DNA from: Deltaproteobacteria bacterium
GTDB taxonomy: Bacteria > Desulfobacterota > Desulfuromonadia > Geobacterales > Pseudopelobacteraceae
Direction of reading: 5' to 3'
Length of the DNA: 64,000 bases
NCBI GenBank assembly: GCA_021781535.1
Contig: JAJXWO010000017.1
Span: 1 to 64,000 of the forward strand
The notes beneath the pieces were generated by a model, which did no database searches, was not told the origin of the DNA, and saw only the letters and a program-made list of their open reading frames with translations. Below, piece after piece: positions 16,785-24,109 of this stretch; the stretch's first letter is position 1, and the number at the start of each line of letters is the position of its first letter. The position numbers and the translations under genes are program-made.

Positions 16785-16830
16785 AACGTCAGAAAATGCG
16801 ATTGACGTTTCATTGGTAATAACATATTGT
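16785..16830 (+). promoter_or_regulatory. Promoter of the HTH-EIIA gene with an inverted repeat
   Basis: TTGACG (16802-16807), 17 bp, then TATTGT (16825-16830) give a sigma70-like promoter towards the HTH-EIIA gene. AACGTCA (16785-16791) and TGACGTT (16803-16809) form an inverted repeat over the -35 box, a possible operator. The promoter of the divergent DUF815 operon should lie in the same interval. Confidence 0.5.
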
Positions 16831-16898
16831 TTTTTGCACGTCAGCCAGAATTACCGGTTGATTACGTGATGTGACGCTAGTATCCGGAGAGTCGTACG

Positions 16899-17576
16899 AT
16901 GTTTTTAAAGGTTACCGATATTGCCGCCGCCATCGGCGTTGATGAAAAAACCGTGCTCAACTGGGTGAAAACCAAGGGACTTCCGGCTCACAAGCAGGAT
17001 GACCGTTATCGCATCAATCGGGTAGACCTCCTGGAATGGGCCACGAACCATGGGATCACAATTCCTCCCGAGATCTTTGCCGCCGGTGACGAAACTCCGG
17101 ATCGACCGCTTGTGTCCGATGCGCTGCTCCAGGGAGGGATCTTTTACGACCTGCCTGGCGATACCCCGGAATCGGCACTGCGTGAGGTTGTTTCCCGTCT
17201 CAAACTGCCCCGGAGCCTTGATCCGGAGTTCCTGCTGCAAACCTTGCTGGCACGTGAAGCGCTCGGTTCAACCGCCTTCGGAAACGGCATTGCCATCCCG
17301 CACGTGCGCAATCCGATTGTCGGGCAGACCGGTGAATCTGCCATCAGCCTCTGCTTTCTCAAGAATCCGATCGACTTTGATGCGATTGACGGCACGCCGG
17401 TTACAATCCTCTTTACCCTGGTAACTCCCAACGTCAAGGCGCATCTGCATCTGCTGGCCAAGTTGGCGTTCCTGCTGCATGACCAACGTTTTCAGGCTCT
17501 CCTGCACCGCCCCGGGACAGAAAACGAGATCATGACGGCTGTCCGTGAGCTGGAGGAAACCATCATCAGAAAGTAA
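16899..17576 (+). CDS. MerR-like HTH fused to a PTS EIIA (type 2) domain
   Basis: Residues 1-55 are an excisionase/MerR-like helix-turn-helix (VTDIAAAIGVDEKTVLNWVKTKGLPAHK). Residues 75-220 are an EIIA-fructose/mannitol (PTS_EIIA_2) domain with the phosphorylatable His135 in GNGIAIPHVRNP. Such fusions are regulators whose activity follows the phosphorylation state of the PTS relay, not sugar transporters. The gene lies 130 bp upstream of the NuoL-like gene in the same direction and may control the membrane complex. Well preceded by TCCGGAGAG. Confidence 0.75.
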   Translation: MFLKVTDIAAAIGVDEKTVLNWVKTKGLPAHKQDDRYRINRVDLLEWATNHGITIPPEIFAAGDETPDRPLVSDALLQGGIFYDLPGDTPESALREVVSRLKLPRSLDPEFLLQTLLAREALGSTAFGNGIAIPHVRNPIVGQTGESAISLCFLKNPIDFDAIDGTPVTILFTLVTPNVKAHLHLLAKLAFLLHDQRFQALLHRPGTENEIMTAVRELEETIIRK

Positions 17577-17577
17577 G

Positions 17578-17695
17578 AAGTTATTTTCTGCTCTTTTAGT
17601 ACGATAGAAATAATTTCATGAATGTACTTATCCCGTTTATTGGGGCCGGCATAAAATAACTTCGTTTACGTACGTATCCTGTTTATCAGGGCCAG
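17578..17695 (+). repeat. Structured intergenic element, copy X with a second tandem hairpin
   Basis: The leader between the EIIA gene and the first NuoL gene holds GAAGTTATTTTCTGC ... ATAATTTC ... ACTTATCCCGTTTATTGGGG ... AAAATAACTTC, then a second hairpin TATCCTGTTTATCAGG (17675-17690). GAAGTTATTTT and AAAATAACTTC are exact complements 73 bp apart, so the whole segment can fold. About 85 bp align with the reverse complement of 61762-61846, and the last hairpin aligns with 26121-26147. It may be a cis-acting RNA or a dispersed repeat. Confidence 0.6.
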
Positions 17696-17709
17696 GAGGT
17701 GAGTGCATC

Positions 17710-19719
17710 ATGGTGCAGGAGTTGGCGTCCGCAGGTACACTGATTTTCGCCGCGACATTGCTGGCCGCCCTCTCCGGTGTTCCGTTGCTGGTGCCCAGGC
17801 TTCTGAGTGCTTCCCGTGGTCAACTGCTGTCGATTGTACTCATGCTGGCGGCTTCAGGTGTTGGCCTGAGCGGTGCTGCCCTGGCACTGGTTACCGGCCG
17901 TTCTGAAGTCTATCAATGTGCCTGGACGCTCCCGTTCGGCCCGGCCGGGTTTGGCGTCGATCCCCTTTCAGCCTGGTTCCTGATTCCCATCTTTCTGATC
18001 ACCGGCTGTGCTGCACTGTATGCCCGTACCTACTGGCATGCCGACCAATATCCCCACAACGTCCGCAAGATGACCTTCTTTTTCGGATTGATGGCCGCCG
18101 GCATGAGCGCGGTAGTCCTTGCACGTGACGGCATTTCCTTCCTGTTTGCCTGGGAGATCATGGCGCTGGCCGCTTACTTTCTGGTGTCAACTGAAGATGA
18201 AAAGCCTGAGGTCAACGAAGCCGGCACGCTCTACATGATTACCACTCACATCGGGACACTCGGTCTGTTTGCCCTCTTTCCACTCCTGAACCTGATGACC
18301 GGTTCCTGGTTTTTCCCGACCGCCGGTTCACTGGCCGCTACCTCGCCCCTGGCTGCCGCGATTTTTCTGCTTGCCCTGTTCGGTTTCGGCATGAAAGCAG
18401 GCATCATGCCGCTTCACATCTGGCTCCCTTCGGCCCATGCCAATGCCCCCAGTCATGTGTCAGCCGTCATGTCCGGCGTGATCCTCAAAGTCGGGGTGTA
18501 CGGGGTGATCAGAACGCTTTCCTTCTTTGACACCATACCGCTCTGGTGGGGGTGCACCGTATTGACTCTGGGGGTTGTCTCCGGCGTGGTTGGTGTCGCC
18601 TTTGCCATTGGACAACACGACCTGAAGCGGCTTCTTGCCTATCACAGTATCGAAAATATCGGTATCATCTTCATGGGACTCGGTGTGGCTCTGGTCGGGC
18701 AGTCGGTCGGTTCTCCGGCCATGATGCTGCTCGGTATGTGCGGGGCCCTGCTGCATGTCCTCAACCACTCACTGTTCAAGGCGCTGCTCTTTCTCGGTGC
18801 CGGTTCGGTCATTCATGCCACCGGCACCCGGGAAATCGATCTGATGGGGGGAGCGTCCCGGCGTCTTCCTTATACGGCCCTGTTATTCGGGGTCGGTGCC
18901 GTGGCGATCTGCGGCCTGCCTCCGCTCAATGGTTTTGTCAGTGAACTGCTGATCTACCTCGGTTTTTTTCAGGGAATCCAGGGGGCAGGGGCGGCTGCAG
19001 CTGCAACGGCTCTCGCCGCTCCGGCGCTTGCCCTGATCGGGGGGCTGGCGGTGGCCTGCTTTGTCAAGGTATACGGCATCGTATTTCTGGGGGTGCCACG
19101 TACAGAAAAGCATGAGGCACGGCATGAAGCCGGGTGGCAGATGCTGGCACCGATGCTGCTGCTGGCGGCGCTCTGCATAGCCATCGGTCTGGCTCCCACT
19201 CTGGTTGCCGACTTGTTGGGGCGCACCACTCCGACGGTTCTGCCACTGCTTGCTAGTATGGCGGGGCCCCCATTGCAGGAGCTGGTCCCATTGACGATGA
19301 TAACGCTTTCGGGAGTGGCGCTCCTTGCACTGATTGCTGTCTGTGCTCTCTGGTACCGGCGCCGGGTGGCGTTGGCTCCCCGCAGCGAAACCGTTACCTG
19401 GGGGTGCGGCTATCAGCGGCCTGCACCCCGGATACAGTACAGTGCTTCATCATTCGCCGAACTGCTGACATCGCTTTTTGCGTTCGTGCTCAAGACTCGA
19501 AATCACCTGCCGGGCAAAATGACGGGCCTTTTCCCCGGTCGCTCACGTTTTTACAGCCATGTTCCGGAAGCGATGCTGGAGATGGTGTATATTCCGGCGC
19601 TGAAGCGCCTGTACCAGCGTTTTTCCGGCGTCCGCAGGTTGCAGGGCGGCATCTTGCAGCAATATGTGCTTTATTCTCTGCTTACCCTGATTGTACTGCT
19701 GGTCGCCAGCTACCAGTAG
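17710..19719 (+). CDS. NuoL/HyfB-type proton-translocating membrane subunit (first copy)
   Basis: A 669-residue antiporter-like subunit with about 15 helices. The proton_antipo_M core is recognised by FLFAWEIMALAAYFLVS (conserved helix-5 Glu), HIWLPSAHANAPSHVSAVMSG and HDLKRLLAYHSIENIG. The C-terminus TWGCGYQRPAPRIQYSASSFAE is the mark of the HyfB/HycC branch. It should conduct protons or Na+ in a membrane complex. AGGAGGTGA lies 8 bp before the ATG. A carbonic-anhydrase-like gene follows 21 bp later, and a close paralogue lies at 24110. The arrangement recalls DabB-DabA. Confidence 0.9.
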   Translation: MVQELASAGTLIFAATLLAALSGVPLLVPRLLSASRGQLLSIVLMLAASGVGLSGAALALVTGRSEVYQCAWTLPFGPAGFGVDPLSAWFLIPIFLITGCAALYARTYWHADQYPHNVRKMTFFFGLMAAGMSAVVLARDGISFLFAWEIMALAAYFLVSTEDEKPEVNEAGTLYMITTHIGTLGLFALFPLLNLMTGSWFFPTAGSLAATSPLAAAIFLLALFGFGMKAGIMPLHIWLPSAHANAPSHVSAVMSGVILKVGVYGVIRTLSFFDTIPLWWGCTVLTLGVVSGVVGVAFAIGQHDLKRLLAYHSIENIGIIFMGLGVALVGQSVGSPAMMLLGMCGALLHVLNHSLFKALLFLGAGSVIHATGTREIDLMGGASRRLPYTALLFGVGAVAICGLPPLNGFVSELLIYLGFFQGIQGAGAAAAATALAAPALALIGGLAVACFVKVYGIVFLGVPRTEKHEARHEAGWQMLAPMLLLAALCIAIGLAPTLVADLLGRTTPTVLPLLASMAGPPLQELVPLTMITLSGVALLALIAVCALWYRRRVALAPRSETVTWGCGYQRPAPRIQYSASSFAELLTSLFAFVLKTRNHLPGKMTGLFPGRSRFYSHVPEAMLEMVYIPALKRLYQRFSGVRRLQGGILQQYVLYSLLTLIVLLVASYQ

Positions 19720-19740
19720 CTTACCCGAGGAGACCGCGCC

Positions 19741-20811
19741 ATGACCCCGCTCGGCACAATTCATGAGCAACCGATAGCACGCCGCATAAACTGGGTTTTT
19801 GATCTGGCCCGGAGATACTCGGCCGAGTTCTGTTCTCCGGAAGCCTTTCTCGCCCGAGAACGCTATCTTGCGCTGCATCCGACCGCCATTGCCGTCATGA
19901 AATGCATGGACGGCCGGATCAATATTCCGGTCGCTACCAGAACGCCTCCCGGTATTATGCAGCCGTTCCGTAACCTGGGCGGGATGTTCGATATGGGGTG
20001 GCCCCATCTTGGTGAGGTGCTGGCCCAGTATGTCCAACGCATGGTGAAAAGTGGCCGGAGGGTTCTGATCCTGATCACCTACCACTTTTCACGCGGTGAT
20101 ATTCACCGGGGCTGTTCCGGCTTCGGTTGCGATACGGCCGCGGCAATAGCCCATACGCGCCAGATCCAGCGCCAGATGGAAGCAATCTTCGGTGCTGCCC
20201 ATGACAGCGTCTATCCGCTTATCTGCGGTTTCGAAACTGACGAAGATGCCCTGCTGCTGCACAGTTCCGACGGCCAAATACTGGATCTGTCCGCTGACAT
20301 ACCGGTAGATGAGCTTGAGGCTGCGTTGGCGCAGCGCTTTCATGACATGCCACAAGAAATGCGCTGCGACCTTCTGCCGCTGCTGGCCGGGAATCTTTCC
20401 CACATCAAAGGATTACGTCAGGAACGGCGTGCGCTCACCGTTGAGCATCGTGAATGGATGATCTGCCTGGGGCGCGGTTTTGATTTTCTGCATACCCCGA
20501 ACCTGGCCCTGATCGTCGGACCATATAGTCCGGATCTGGCCGATCCGATCCGTAAGGCAGCGGCAATTATTGAAAATAATATGGCGGCCGGGAGAATCCC
20601 CGCCGACGGGTTCCTGCTGCTCGCTTCGGTGCCGTACGATGAAATTGGTGTTGACCGGGCTCGCGCTGTCATGAAATCCCATTTCCTGTCCAAATTTGCT
20701 GCCGAAGTGATTGAACGTGAGTTCCCCGATCTGGCCGGGAAAATGATCCGCCACACTGCGGTGCTCGACTGGAATTCACGCAGGATAGAGACGCTGTTTG
20801 AGCCAAGCTGA
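19741..20811 (+). CDS. Beta/CsoSCA-like carbonic anhydrase-fold protein
   Basis: A soluble 356-residue protein. It contains KCMDGRINIP (Cys55, Asp57, Arg59), the CxDxR motif of beta-type carbonic anhydrases, and YHFSRGDIHRGCSGFGCD (His115, His122, Cys125, Cys130), which supplies the HxxC zinc ligands and, as far as I remember it, resembles the corresponding segment of the carboxysome shell enzyme CsoSCA. No carboxysome gene is in the window. It follows the NuoL-like gene by 21 bp with its own GAGGAGA, so the pair is one transcription unit. By analogy to DabA-DabB it may link CO2 hydration to ion flow. Fold by motif only; activity is inference. Confidence 0.6.
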   Translation: MTPLGTIHEQPIARRINWVFDLARRYSAEFCSPEAFLARERYLALHPTAIAVMKCMDGRINIPVATRTPPGIMQPFRNLGGMFDMGWPHLGEVLAQYVQRMVKSGRRVLILITYHFSRGDIHRGCSGFGCDTAAAIAHTRQIQRQMEAIFGAAHDSVYPLICGFETDEDALLLHSSDGQILDLSADIPVDELEAALAQRFHDMPQEMRCDLLPLLAGNLSHIKGLRQERRALTVEHREWMICLGRGFDFLHTPNLALIVGPYSPDLADPIRKAAAIIENNMAAGRIPADGFLLLASVPYDEIGVDRARAVMKSHFLSKFAAEVIEREFPDLAGKMIRHTAVLDWNSRRIETLFEPS

Positions 20812-21027
20812 GTGGGCTGTCGGGCGCTCAAAAAGGGGCGCAGGCTCTATCCGAACGAGGCACTGCTGACAAAAGGGGTAGCCGGCCTGGAGGCTGATTC
20901 AATAGTACTTGCCCACCAGATTCGTACCATATCCAAGCAGCGCCTGATTATCTGCCTGGGTGAGATTCCGGATGCAAATCTTCAATCCCGGATCAATGAT
21001 GCGCTGCGTGTTCATCTCAATCTGTGA
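20812..21027 (+). pseudogene. MazF/PemK toxin C-terminal remnant
   Basis: The 71-codon frame reads TKGVAGLEADSIVLAHQIRT, then a segment ending ALRVHLNL. This is the C-terminal half of MazF-type toxins (GGL..DSVALCHQIRTLDKSRL). The N-terminal RNase half is absent, and the frame begins with GTG immediately after the carbonic-anhydrase stop. It is therefore a truncated leftover, and it marks the edge of an inserted accessory segment. Confidence 0.65.
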
Positions 21028-21329
21028 ACATGAAGGACGAATGAAGGGGGACCGGTTTCCACCTCATCCTATCTCTCTTCATCAGAATGGCTGTCAAGAG
21101 AACGATTAAGAATGTTGGGCACGTTTCACTTCGCCCAACCTATGGGCCATCAATTAAGTATCGGTAATAACGAATTTATAGTGCACATATTTTTAATGTG
21201 CATAAACTAAATATTCCATTTGGGTTACTCACCGGTTCATGCGCGCGCGTGAACCGGTGAGTAACGAGTTGGGCAGGCCAGAGGAAGAGAAATAAAACCG
21301 ACTGATAGATAGGGAAAAGGTCAATTGTT
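21028..21329. other. Gene-free stretch with two strong hairpins
   Basis: No gene is seen. GTTGGGC (21114-21120) and GCCCAAC (21133-21139) enclose 12 bases, and the surrounding text belongs to the widespread TAGGTTGGGCGAAGTGAAACG extragenic palindrome type. Further on, GTTACTCACCGGTTCA (21224-21239) and its perfect complement (21250-21265) enclose the loop TGCGCGCGCG, a very stable 16-bp stem. GTTGGGC recurs at 21268, pairing with 21133. A/T-rich DNA between them may hold the promoter of the HEPN-like gene. Confidence 0.5.
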
Positions 21330-22142
21330 ATGCAAGAAGAGCATCCGGACGATCCGCTGAAGATGCCGCCCCCATATTGGGAGGATAGCGGAGCGTTAGA
21401 TCAATTTATTCGGTCGATGGAAATGGTAAAGGATCTGCTACCTGCACTTGCAGATGAGATCAATAAAATTGAACCGCTTATTAACGACTACCATGACAGG
21501 CGAGACAATTTCGGTGAAGAATATGACCCAGAATACATAGAATTTGGAAAGATCACAGGCGACTTCATGAACTATGAAGCGTCAATTGCTTCGTATGCCG
21601 ATTTGTGTGTCTTGATGGGAGCAATATCTGTCGAGACTTTGATTAATAAATTCTGTGTCTACAACTTGCATCGTGAAATAGCTGAAACTCTTGAACGACT
21701 CACCACTCCAGAAAAATTGATAATTTCATCGGCATTGGTAGGACATCCAGGCGTTAAATCCCGCGCTCCATATGAGGCCGTAAAAGCACTGACAAAATGG
21801 CGAAATGCTTTTGCACATGGTCACTGCATCGACCGACCAACTCAATCTATTCATAGAAACCATCTTAGAAAAAATACGAGCGGAATCCGTGGTGCTCACT
21901 TTTCCATTAATATACTAACAGAAGCAGTGAATCGCTATCTTTGTATTCATGACTATCTAAATGAAATCACTCAAAACCCGTATGTAGTTGACGTGGACGA
22001 CTTCGAGGACACAACCAAAATTAGACAAATTTTAGCGGAAATACAGGCGTATAGTTTCAGTGATATAGAATATTTCCCATATTCGCTAGAAAGGCAAAAC
22101 GAGAACACCGAAGTGGTCAATCAGCCCTTAAAAGTGGAATAA
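21330..22142 (+). CDS. Hypothetical HEPN-like protein
   Basis: A 270-residue, all-helical, acidic protein. KWRNAFAHGH near residue 160 supplies an R-x4-H motif typical of HEPN domains, many of which are RNases in defence or toxin systems. The N-terminal part (PPPYWEDSGALDQFIRSMEM) is not recognised. Base composition is clearly more A/T-rich than the flanking operon, suggesting transfer. No partner nucleotidyltransferase (MNT) is adjacent. It stands alone between hairpin structures. HEPN assignment is a motif-level guess. Confidence 0.5.
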   Translation: MQEEHPDDPLKMPPPYWEDSGALDQFIRSMEMVKDLLPALADEINKIEPLINDYHDRRDNFGEEYDPEYIEFGKITGDFMNYEASIASYADLCVLMGAISVETLINKFCVYNLHREIAETLERLTTPEKLIISSALVGHPGVKSRAPYEAVKALTKWRNAFAHGHCIDRPTQSIHRNHLRKNTSGIRGAHFSINILTEAVNRYLCIHDYLNEITQNPYVVDVDDFEDTTKIRQILAEIQAYSFSDIEYFPYSLERQNENTEVVNQPLKVE

Positions 22143-22156
22143 TCTGAAAATTCGAT

Positions 22157-22232
22157 ACCCAACAAGCCGGTCGGACCGTGACCGGGGGCATAAAGACCGC
22201 CCCCGGCAGGTCAACCGGGCACCCCGTTGGCG
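22157..22232 (+). repeat. Bulged palindrome, attC-like
   Basis: Fifteen bases after the HEPN-like stop, ACCCAAC begins a palindrome with nested pairs: CCAAC/GTTGG, CCGGT/ACCGG, GAC/GTC and CCGGGGGC/GCCCCCGG, separated by short bulges and ending at GTTGGCG. The outer RYYYAAC...GTT ends and the two-box layout resemble integron attC sites, but the right end departs from GTTRRRY. A terminator for the HEPN gene is the simpler alternative. Confidence 0.35.
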
Positions 22233-22243
22233 AGAAAAAGAGA

Positions 22244-22435
22244 ATGACAATACTAAATCGGCTGAAATACGCGTTTGCTATGAATGTGATATTCGTGGGA
22301 GTTGGTGTAGTTATCGCCATGATTTTTACTTTGGATATTGGAGAGGTGCTATTTTCTGGAAAGGTATTTTATCCTCTGTTGGCAGTAAGTTTTTTGGTTT
22401 CACCACTGCTTGAAAGGCATTTGAAGTTCAAATGA
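22244..22435 (+). CDS. Small two-helix membrane protein
   Basis: From the ATG at 22244 the protein has 63 residues and two hydrophobic segments (FAMNVIFVGVGVVIAMIF and VFYPLLAVSFLVSPLL) with a basic end (ERHLKFK). GAGAAAAAGAG lies upstream. The ORF track's 22 extra residues cross the palindrome at 22157-22232 and are unlikely. Function unknown; small membrane proteins are common cargo in such accessory segments. Confidence 0.45.
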   Translation: MTILNRLKYAFAMNVIFVGVGVVIAMIFTLDIGEVLFSGKVFYPLLAVSFLVSPLLERHLKFK

Positions 22436-22450
22436 AAATTGAAATAAATC

Positions 22451-22476
22451 AGGGAGCACCCAAAAGGCGGCTCCCT
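22451..22476. terminator. Hairpin between convergent genes
   Basis: AGGGAGC and GCTCCCT enclose 12 bases between the plus-strand small membrane gene (ends 22435) and the minus-strand HigA gene (ends 22496). The 7-bp G/C-rich stem suits a terminator serving both directions; T-runs are short. Confidence 0.45.
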
Positions 22477-22495
22477 TGCGTGGAATCAGATAGAG

Positions 22496-22810
22496 TCACG
22501 AATGCTGAGGTATCAGTTTGATCTCCAGTTTGCAGTTGACAGCGGCAGCGTACTTGCGGAGCATCTCCAGAGAGGGAGAATGACGGTGAGAACCGAGCGA
22601 TGCCTCTACCCTCGCCAACGATGGCTGTGAAACGCCCATTTTAGCCGCCACTTGTTCCTGGGTCATCCCAGCCTGACGCCGCGCCGACAGCAGGGCATCC
22701 AGAGCGGCAAACTCATCATCCAAGGCTTCCCAAGCTTTCTTGAAATTGGGGTCTTGAAGCTCATTCTTCAATTTTTTCTTGGGGTGGTACGAAACCGGCT
22801 TATAGCTCAT
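22496..22810 (-). CDS. XRE-family HTH antitoxin (HigA-like)
   Basis: A 104-residue protein with an XRE helix-turn-helix (RRQAGMTQEQVAAKMGVSQPSLARVE) in its middle and an N-terminal Lys-rich arm. Its start overlaps the toxin gene's end by 11 bp, in toxin-first order as is usual for higBA. It should bind HigB and repress the operon. Confidence 0.8.
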   Translation of the reverse strand: MSYKPVSYHPKKKLKNELQDPNFKKAWEALDDEFAALDALLSARRQAGMTQEQVAAKMGVSQPSLARVEASLGSHRHSPSLEMLRKYAAAVNCKLEIKLIPQHS

Positions 22811-23132
22811 GACTTATTACCTCCTTCTGCCGAGTGAGCGCTATATCGAGTTCCCGTTTTGGTGTCTTGTCCGTCTTTTTGATGAAACTGTGAAGAATAA
22901 CAATCTTTCGTCCGACCATGGTGCAGAAAAATACTCTTCCAATTCCTTCTTCTGCTTTGGCGCGAATTTCAAAAAGGCCATTACCAAGCGCACGTGTATG
23001 CGGCATTCCCAGGTTGGGACCGTATTCTTCCATGCGCACAGACAATGCTCGAAATCGAGCACGCAAGCCAACAGGCCAAGCATCAAGCTCTGCTTCGACA
23101 GTTTCATTGTAATATGAAAGGCGGTAAACCAT
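22800..23132 (-). CDS. HigB/RelE-family toxin (phage Gp49-like)
   Basis: A 110-residue RelE-superfamily toxin with TVEAELDAWPVGLRARF, GMPHTRALGNGLFEIRAK and VFFCTMVGRKIVILHSFIKKTDKTP, the Gp49/HigB signature whose last Lys-rich segment carries the catalytic residues. Such toxins cut ribosome-bound mRNA. The gene comes first in the minus-strand pair and lies in the segment that separates the carbonic-anhydrase gene from the second NuoL gene. Confidence 0.85.
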   Translation of the reverse strand: MVYRLSYYNETVEAELDAWPVGLRARFRALSVRMEEYGPNLGMPHTRALGNGLFEIRAKAEEGIGRVFFCTMVGRKIVILHSFIKKTDKTPKRELDIALTRQKEVISHEL

Positions 23133-23183
23133 GACTCTAATATACCACGAATGTTATAAAAGTAAAGGATTGTAAAATCGAGG

Positions 23184-23238
23184 ACTCAACCATCGACAAG
23201 ACCCGCCGAAGGCAGGTCTTGTCGATGCCACGTTAGAT
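23184..23238 (+). repeat. 13-bp stem palindrome with attC-like ends
   Basis: CATCGACAAGACC and GGTCTTGTCGATG (23191-23203 and 23215-23227) form a perfect stem with an 11-base loop. It is bordered by ACTCAAC (RYYYAAC) on the left and GTTAGAT (GTTRRRY) on the right, and the next gene starts 14 bp after GTTAGAT. That is the size (55 bp) and spacing of an integron attC/cassette boundary. A terminator or a simple palindrome is the alternative. Confidence 0.35.
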
Positions 23239-23252
23239 AGAAGGAGAATTCT

Positions 23253-23975
23253 ATGGCCTACAGACCGCACGCCAATCGAAAGCCGAAACGGTCGTCCGCC
23301 GGCGGACCACTCCTGTCATGGCAGATCCCGACCGACCCCGAATCGCGATGGCCGGCCTTTGGCGCGGCCGTTGTGGTCATTGCTGGCCAGGCATGGGTGG
23401 CCGTAAGCCTCTCGCTCAGTCCTGTCTGGCTATTCCCGGCCATCTCTGCGGTTCTTCTGGTTGCCTCAGTGGCTGTCTACCTGCCTCAACGGGCGGAGCC
23501 GAGTCAGATCATGCGTGCGCTCGCGGTGAGCCTCGTCGGTATGCTTGTTATCGCAAACGCCGTCAGTCTGGTAGAGCTCGTGCGGAATATTTTTGTTGGG
23601 GTAGCGGGGATCACCCCGGTCGGTCTGCTTCTCGTGGGCATTGTTCTGTGGGTCGTCAATATTGCAATATTTGCCTTGGTATACTGGGAATTGGACGGTG
23701 ACGGACCCGATATGCGCGCCGACGGCTACCGGGACTTCCCTGACCTCGTCTTCCCGCAGCAGCAACCCGACCAACACGGGCTGGCTCCTGCCAATTGGAA
23801 GCCGACCTTCCCCGACTATCTGTACGTGTCGCTAACGGCCGCTACCGCTTTCTCGCCGACCGACGCAATGCCATATTCGAAGCGGGTCAAACTTGTTATG
23901 GGTATCGAAAGCACCATGTCCTTGGCAATCGTTGCAATGATCGTAGCCCGAGCCATCAATATTGCCCGCGGGTAG
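23253..23975 (+). CDS. Integral membrane protein with C-terminal channel-like pair of helices
   Basis: A 240-residue protein with a basic N-terminus, four hydrophobic helices (residues 37-140) and a C-terminal unit FPDYLYVSLTAATAFSPTD followed by MGIESTMSLAIVAMIVARAINI. The latter resembles the pore-helix/inner-helix layout of DUF1345 and ion-channel-like membrane proteins. No filter motif (TVGYG) is present. GAAGGAGAATTCT lies before the ATG. Role unknown. It is the last gene of the inserted segment. Confidence 0.5.
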   Translation: MAYRPHANRKPKRSSAGGPLLSWQIPTDPESRWPAFGAAVVVIAGQAWVAVSLSLSPVWLFPAISAVLLVASVAVYLPQRAEPSQIMRALAVSLVGMLVIANAVSLVELVRNIFVGVAGITPVGLLLVGIVLWVVNIAIFALVYWELDGDGPDMRADGYRDFPDLVFPQQQPDQHGLAPANWKPTFPDYLYVSLTAATAFSPTDAMPYSKRVKLVMGIESTMSLAIVAMIVARAINIARG

Positions 23976-24109
23976 AATAAATAGCCTGTAATCGTGGCAG
24001 TTTTTAATTGACACGTATACGCTTCAGGTTCAGTATCTGTCCCCGTTGGTAACGTTTTAGCCCGTCTCTTGTTTGACCTGTTCAGACCTAATCACAAGGA
24101 GTTCATAAT

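Noticed and set aside
21224-21265. The 16-bp stem with a GCGCGCGCG loop as an origin or phage attachment site
   Set aside because: No integrase, no initiator boxes and no duplicate of the sequence; a terminator or promoter-isolating hairpin is simpler.
23984-24030. Sigma54 promoter before the second hyfB (TGGCAG ... TTGACA)
   Set aside because: Spacing and the -12 element do not fit TGGCACN5TTGC; TTGACA there has no convincing -10 box either.
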